DNA of 64,000 bases from NCBI GenBank assembly GCA_947034885.2, contig OX344752.2, positions 30,424,386-30,488,385 on the forward strand, read 5' to 3'. Source of the stretch: Thuidium tamariscinum. Lineage: Eukaryota > Streptophyta > Bryopsida > Hypnales > Thuidiaceae. The notes beneath the pieces are model-generated. The model saw only the letters and a program-made list of their open reading frames with translations. It searched no databases and was not told the DNA's origin. The translations under genes were made by a program, and so were the position numbers. Positions 60,751 through 64,000 of the stretch are shown piece after piece (the first letter of the stretch is position 1; each line of letters opens with the position of its first letter).

Positions 60751-62888
60751 ATGCGGTTCAATCAGGCGACTGCTTTTCTGGTGGTGACCTGGGCCGCCTT
60801 CGCCGCCCTCGCTGACAGCGCTGGAGACTCTCACAAGTGCCGCTGCTTGGCTTCCAACGCTTCATGCTGGCCAACAGTTGAAGAATGGGACGCTTTCAAT
60901 GTCACCATTGGTGGTCGCTTGATCACCCCTAAGCCCACAGGTACATAATATGGTCAAACTCATGAAATTCGCGTGATTCAATTCAGATCGCCAAATTATG
61001 ACATTCAAGGTGCTCAGAGCTCGAGTCACGAATCCGAGATTTCAGGTCGGCGCCTGGAAAAGAGCCTGATTCCTGAAGATACGTCACTTAGCAATTCATT
61101 ATAAATTTGTCAATTGTCATTTCTTCATGATTTCCAGGTGGATTTCGCATCTGTTGAGATGAGTGGATGATGTAGGAAATGTGTATATCACTAACAATGC
61201 TGATGTAATGCGTTTAGAATGAGGTTCGCATGTACGAATTCTAAAGTTGTGCGGGAAGTGTGAACAGTTGGGTCCATCTGAGCTGTGGCCTGAGCTCCTG
61301 CTTGTGATACATTTCAGGTCGCCCCTGCCACGAGCCAGATTCTGACGCAACACGGTGCAAATACCTCCGCGAGAATTACTTCAATTCTTACCTGCGAGCC
61401 GACAATGCCGGGAGCATGCAGAACGAGAATTGGGAGGATGGAGACGGCAACAAAACGTGCTCCGTGAACGCCCCGCCGCGCACGCCCTGTTACCAAGGTC
61501 ACGTCCCATCACGAGGCGTCCAAGCCGAACAGATCGCCGACGTGCAAGCCGCAATCAAATTCGCCGACCACCACCATCTCCGCGTCGCAGTGAAATCCAG
61601 CGGACACGACTACCTGGGCCGAAGCACCGCCGCCGAGTCCTTCCTCATCTGGCTCCACAAGCTCAAGAAGACTCTCACCGTGCACGACTCCTTCGCAACC
61701 TGTCGCAGCTCCGGCACTCCGGCCGTCACAGTCACGGGGGGAATCACCTGGGGTGAGGTTTACGACGCGCTCAACTCGACAAACTACATCCTCGTTGGCG
61801 GCATGGGACTCACCATCTGCGCCACGGGCGGGTATGCGCAAGGCGGTGGCCACGGCGCCCTGAGCCCTTCCTTCGGCCTCGCGGTCGACAACGTGCTGGA
61901 AATCGAAGTCGTCACAGCCGACGCCAAACTCCGCCTAGTGAACGAGTGCCACGACCCGGAGCTTTTCTTCGCCCTCCGCGGTGGCGGTGGTGGCACATTC
62001 GGGGTCGTCACCTCCGTCACATACAAACTCCACCCCACCCCACCAAACCTGGTCGGCATCTTCCTCTCCATTCAAGCCCCCAACTCCTCTTCACTGGCAC
62101 CAGCAATCGAAGAAGAAATTCTCACGACCTGGTCATCTCTCGCGGCCTCCCTCTACACCGCGAAGTGGGGTGGCTACTTCACTTCCAACCCCACCACCTT
62201 CTCCGGCATCTTCCTCGCACCCACATCCCAATCAGAGGCAAATTCCACTATCGCCACCATCGTCCACACCCTCTCCCAAATTCCCCACGTCCCCACCCCA
62301 ACCCAAGTCACATTCCAAGTCTCCTCCTTCCAGGAATGGCACTATGGGGTTTACTCCGCCATTTTCCCAGAGACTGGCACCGACTACACCGGCGGGCACC
62401 TTGTCCTAGGTTCCCGCATCATCCCCTTGGCAGCCGTCACGAGCAACCCGCGTCAGGTGGCGCAGAAACTCCTCGCCGCACGGGGGAACGGGTCCCTCTC
62501 ACTGATCTCGGTTTTCGGACCTGGAGTTCGCGATGGGGATCCACGTAAGGAAACGGCTGTGACACCGGCGTGGCGTGACGGGGTGTGGCATGTCACAACT
62601 AGCGCTGCATGGGCGTGGAACTCGACAAGTGTGGAGAAGAGAAGAGCGCGTGAGCGTATGAGGGCTTTTGTGGAAGTGCTGCAGGAGGAGTATCCGGAGT
62701 CGGGGGCATATACGAATGAAGCGAGTGTGGATGAGCCGCAGTGGCAGCGATCGTTCTGGGGGTTGGAAAACTATGCACGCCTGTTGGTGACGAAGGAACG
62801 GGTGGATCCGGAAAGGATGTTCGTCTGTCGACTCTGCGTGGGGAGCGAGTTCTGGGACGACAGCGGGAACTGCAGGCGGGGGCTGTAA
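60751..62888 (+). CDS. Secreted BBE-like FAD-linked oxidoreductase, copy 3
   Basis: Join 60751-60940 and 61318-62888 gives 586 residues, with a 377-bp GT...AG intron that splits the same Gly codon as in copy 2. The domains are as in copy 2: signal peptide (MRFNQATAFLVV...), His160 in SSGHDYLGRS, GGY.QGGGHG and GGGGGTFGVV in the FAD domain, and the C-terminal BBE motif. In the exon 2 frame it differs from copy 2 at about 15 residues and from copy 1 at about 22. Private changes include Gly193 to Arg, Glu407 to Gly and Gly563 to Arg. Its intron resembles that of copy 1 much more than that of copy 2, while its exon 2 is closer to copy 2. With the fullest upstream region, this is the best candidate for an active gene. 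The substrate is unknown. Confidence 0.9.
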
Positions 62889-62989
62889 TTGAGATGGCCG
62901 ACTGGCGTTTTTGTTGATGGATTGCGCTTTGAGGTTGGGGAGACTAGTTGGGAATTTCTTGTTCTTTCGTAGTGTTATGTAAGTTTGTT

Positions 62990-64000
62990 TGATCAATATC
63001 TTGTAGGGGGAGGAGTGAGGGGCACCACGCTGGTCGCCTCGATAATTGCCACCATACGCCTCGCCAGTGTGCTTTGAAGGGGCAGGGAGAACTGACCCCC
63101 TCGCTCGGCCATTTGGGTAAAACGCTGTAATTTTTTATTTTTCACACTGATTTTTTTTTGGAAATTTTGAATTCATATTTGCGATCAGAGACCGCAAATT
63201 AGCTAGGGGTTGAAGAAAGTAGGGGTGATCACGGCCCAAACTAGGGGGCTTTTTGTTTTGATTGCACCTCTGGTGAAACATGGTAAGGCCGAGCGAGGGG
63301 GCCAATCCACCGAAATGCTTTGAAGGACGTCAATAACGGCACTGAGGGCGGCCTACAGTTCCAAGTGTACATGCGCCTAGTTCCGGGCGTGGCTGCTCCA
63401 TTAGCTCACGGTGGAGTTTTTCCAGGATCATGAGACTATAAAATTCTGAAAATGACGTTTAGTCGGACCTGTAGTTTAATTTGTTAGATAAGCTCGATGG
63501 TAGAGAAGGGAGAATTGAAGCCATGAGCTCCGTCTCCGGGATGACCACACCAATGCTAGCCAGTTGGTTTCTCAGTGAGTGAATTTTAAGCAGATAATCC
63601 TTGACCAACCCATTTTCATCAAGCCTCAAACTGTTCAGTTTTTATTTGAGAAGGATCTTCCTAGCGATTCTGTTGCTCTCGTACAGTTTTTTAAAGTATT
63701 TCTCAAGACTCAGTTGGAATTTTGGACCCCCGAGGTGTGAGGTAATACTGTGTCACTGACGGACAGGCTAATGATAGCCAAAGCTCTCTGGTTTTTTTTG
63801 GCCAAGTTGGCCGCATCAGCTATATGACCTCGATGACCTCGCCATCATCATTCTCTGCTACAATCACGAGCTCCCATGAATCCTCTCGCAGGAGTATGTT
63901 CTTCACTGAACTTTCATGCACTGTAGTAAGCAGACCCGGTAAACTTGATGGATTCAGCAAAGGTGCCCTCGATGACAGTAATGACATAAGAACTAGAGTG
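62990..64000 (-). mobile_element. Ty1/copia fossil (gag part), unit 3, runs off the window
   Basis: Minus-strand gag relic in the same place and orientation as in units 1 and 2. The primer site and LTR would lie beyond 64000. It is broken, with several breaks, and interrupted by the small element at 63081-63315. Confidence 0.7.
63081..63315. mobile_element. Small TIR element with 11-bp target duplication, 235 bp
   Basis: TGCTTTGAAGG is present at 63070-63080 and 63316-63326, and once only in units 1 (near 11708) and 2 (near 35900). The inverted ends share a core of CCCCCTCGCTCGGCC some 15 bp inside the edges. It is non-coding. Eleven bases is longer than hAT (8) and most Mutator-like (9-10) duplications, so the superfamily is open. 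Confidence 0.85.

Larger units (their letters stand above)
37761..64000 (+). repeat. Tandem segmental duplication, unit 3 (runs off the window)
   Basis: Third direct copy, at least 26.2 kb, carrying flavo-oxidoreductase copy 3. The window ends inside the copia relic, so the LTR and the last part of the unit are missing. It is enlarged by five private insertions: 38590-39508, 43162-43987, 45231-54739, 57525-58259 and 63081-63315. The first 5 kb is very close to unit 1. Confidence 0.95.

Overview
The window is eukaryotic nuclear DNA. It has long AT-rich non-coding stretches, a few GC-rich spliced genes, and many terminal-inverted-repeat (TIR) DNA transposons. The transposon ends (CACTA elements beginning CACTACAAGA, hAT ends with 8-bp duplications, a Ty1/copia relic primed by an initiator-Met-tRNA-like site) suggest a land plant or close streptophyte, perhaps a non-seed plant. 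That is inference from sequence style. No ribosomal or organellar marker is present to settle it.

The dominant structure is a direct tandem segmental triplication. Unit 1 is about 1-15666, unit 2 about 15667-37760, and unit 3 about 37761 to the window end (incomplete). Without later insertions the unit is roughly 15-16 kb. Each unit has the same order: AT-rich DNA with an old TTAA-flanked element, old TIR relics, a decayed hAT (DUF659-type) transposase, more AT-rich DNA, a conserved upstream region, one two-exon gene, and an antisense copia relic (LTR plus gag). The relic starts about 100 bp after the stop codon.

The only convincing host genes are three paralogues of a secreted FAD-linked oxidoreductase of the berberine-bridge-enzyme-like/VAO family. 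Exon 1 carries a signal peptide and exon 2 carries the PCMH FAD-binding, substrate-binding and C-terminal BBE parts. Copies 2 (33566-35712) and 3 (60751-62888) look intact at 586 residues. Copy 1 (9391-11530) has a 2-bp loss in exon 1 and short losses upstream, so it is probably a pseudogene with a still-open exon 2. The protein layout resembles fungal secreted VAO flavoproteins, so an ancient transfer is possible. Differences among copies cluster in the substrate-binding half.

Because the units are near-copies, each can serve as the empty site for insertions in the others. This resolves 16 unit-specific insertions, most with exact target-site duplications: CACTA (3 bp), hAT and hAT-like (8 bp), piggyBac-like (TTAA), Tc1/mariner-like (TA), an unassigned GGGTSATTGC family (4 bp), a 9.5-kb element (9 bp) and a small element with an 11-bp duplication. 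The 9.5-kb element carries an 11-monomer satellite with a GCCGTTAACGGC palindrome, a 374-bp hairpin and a G/T-rich segment. No rRNA, tRNA or CRISPR array was seen.
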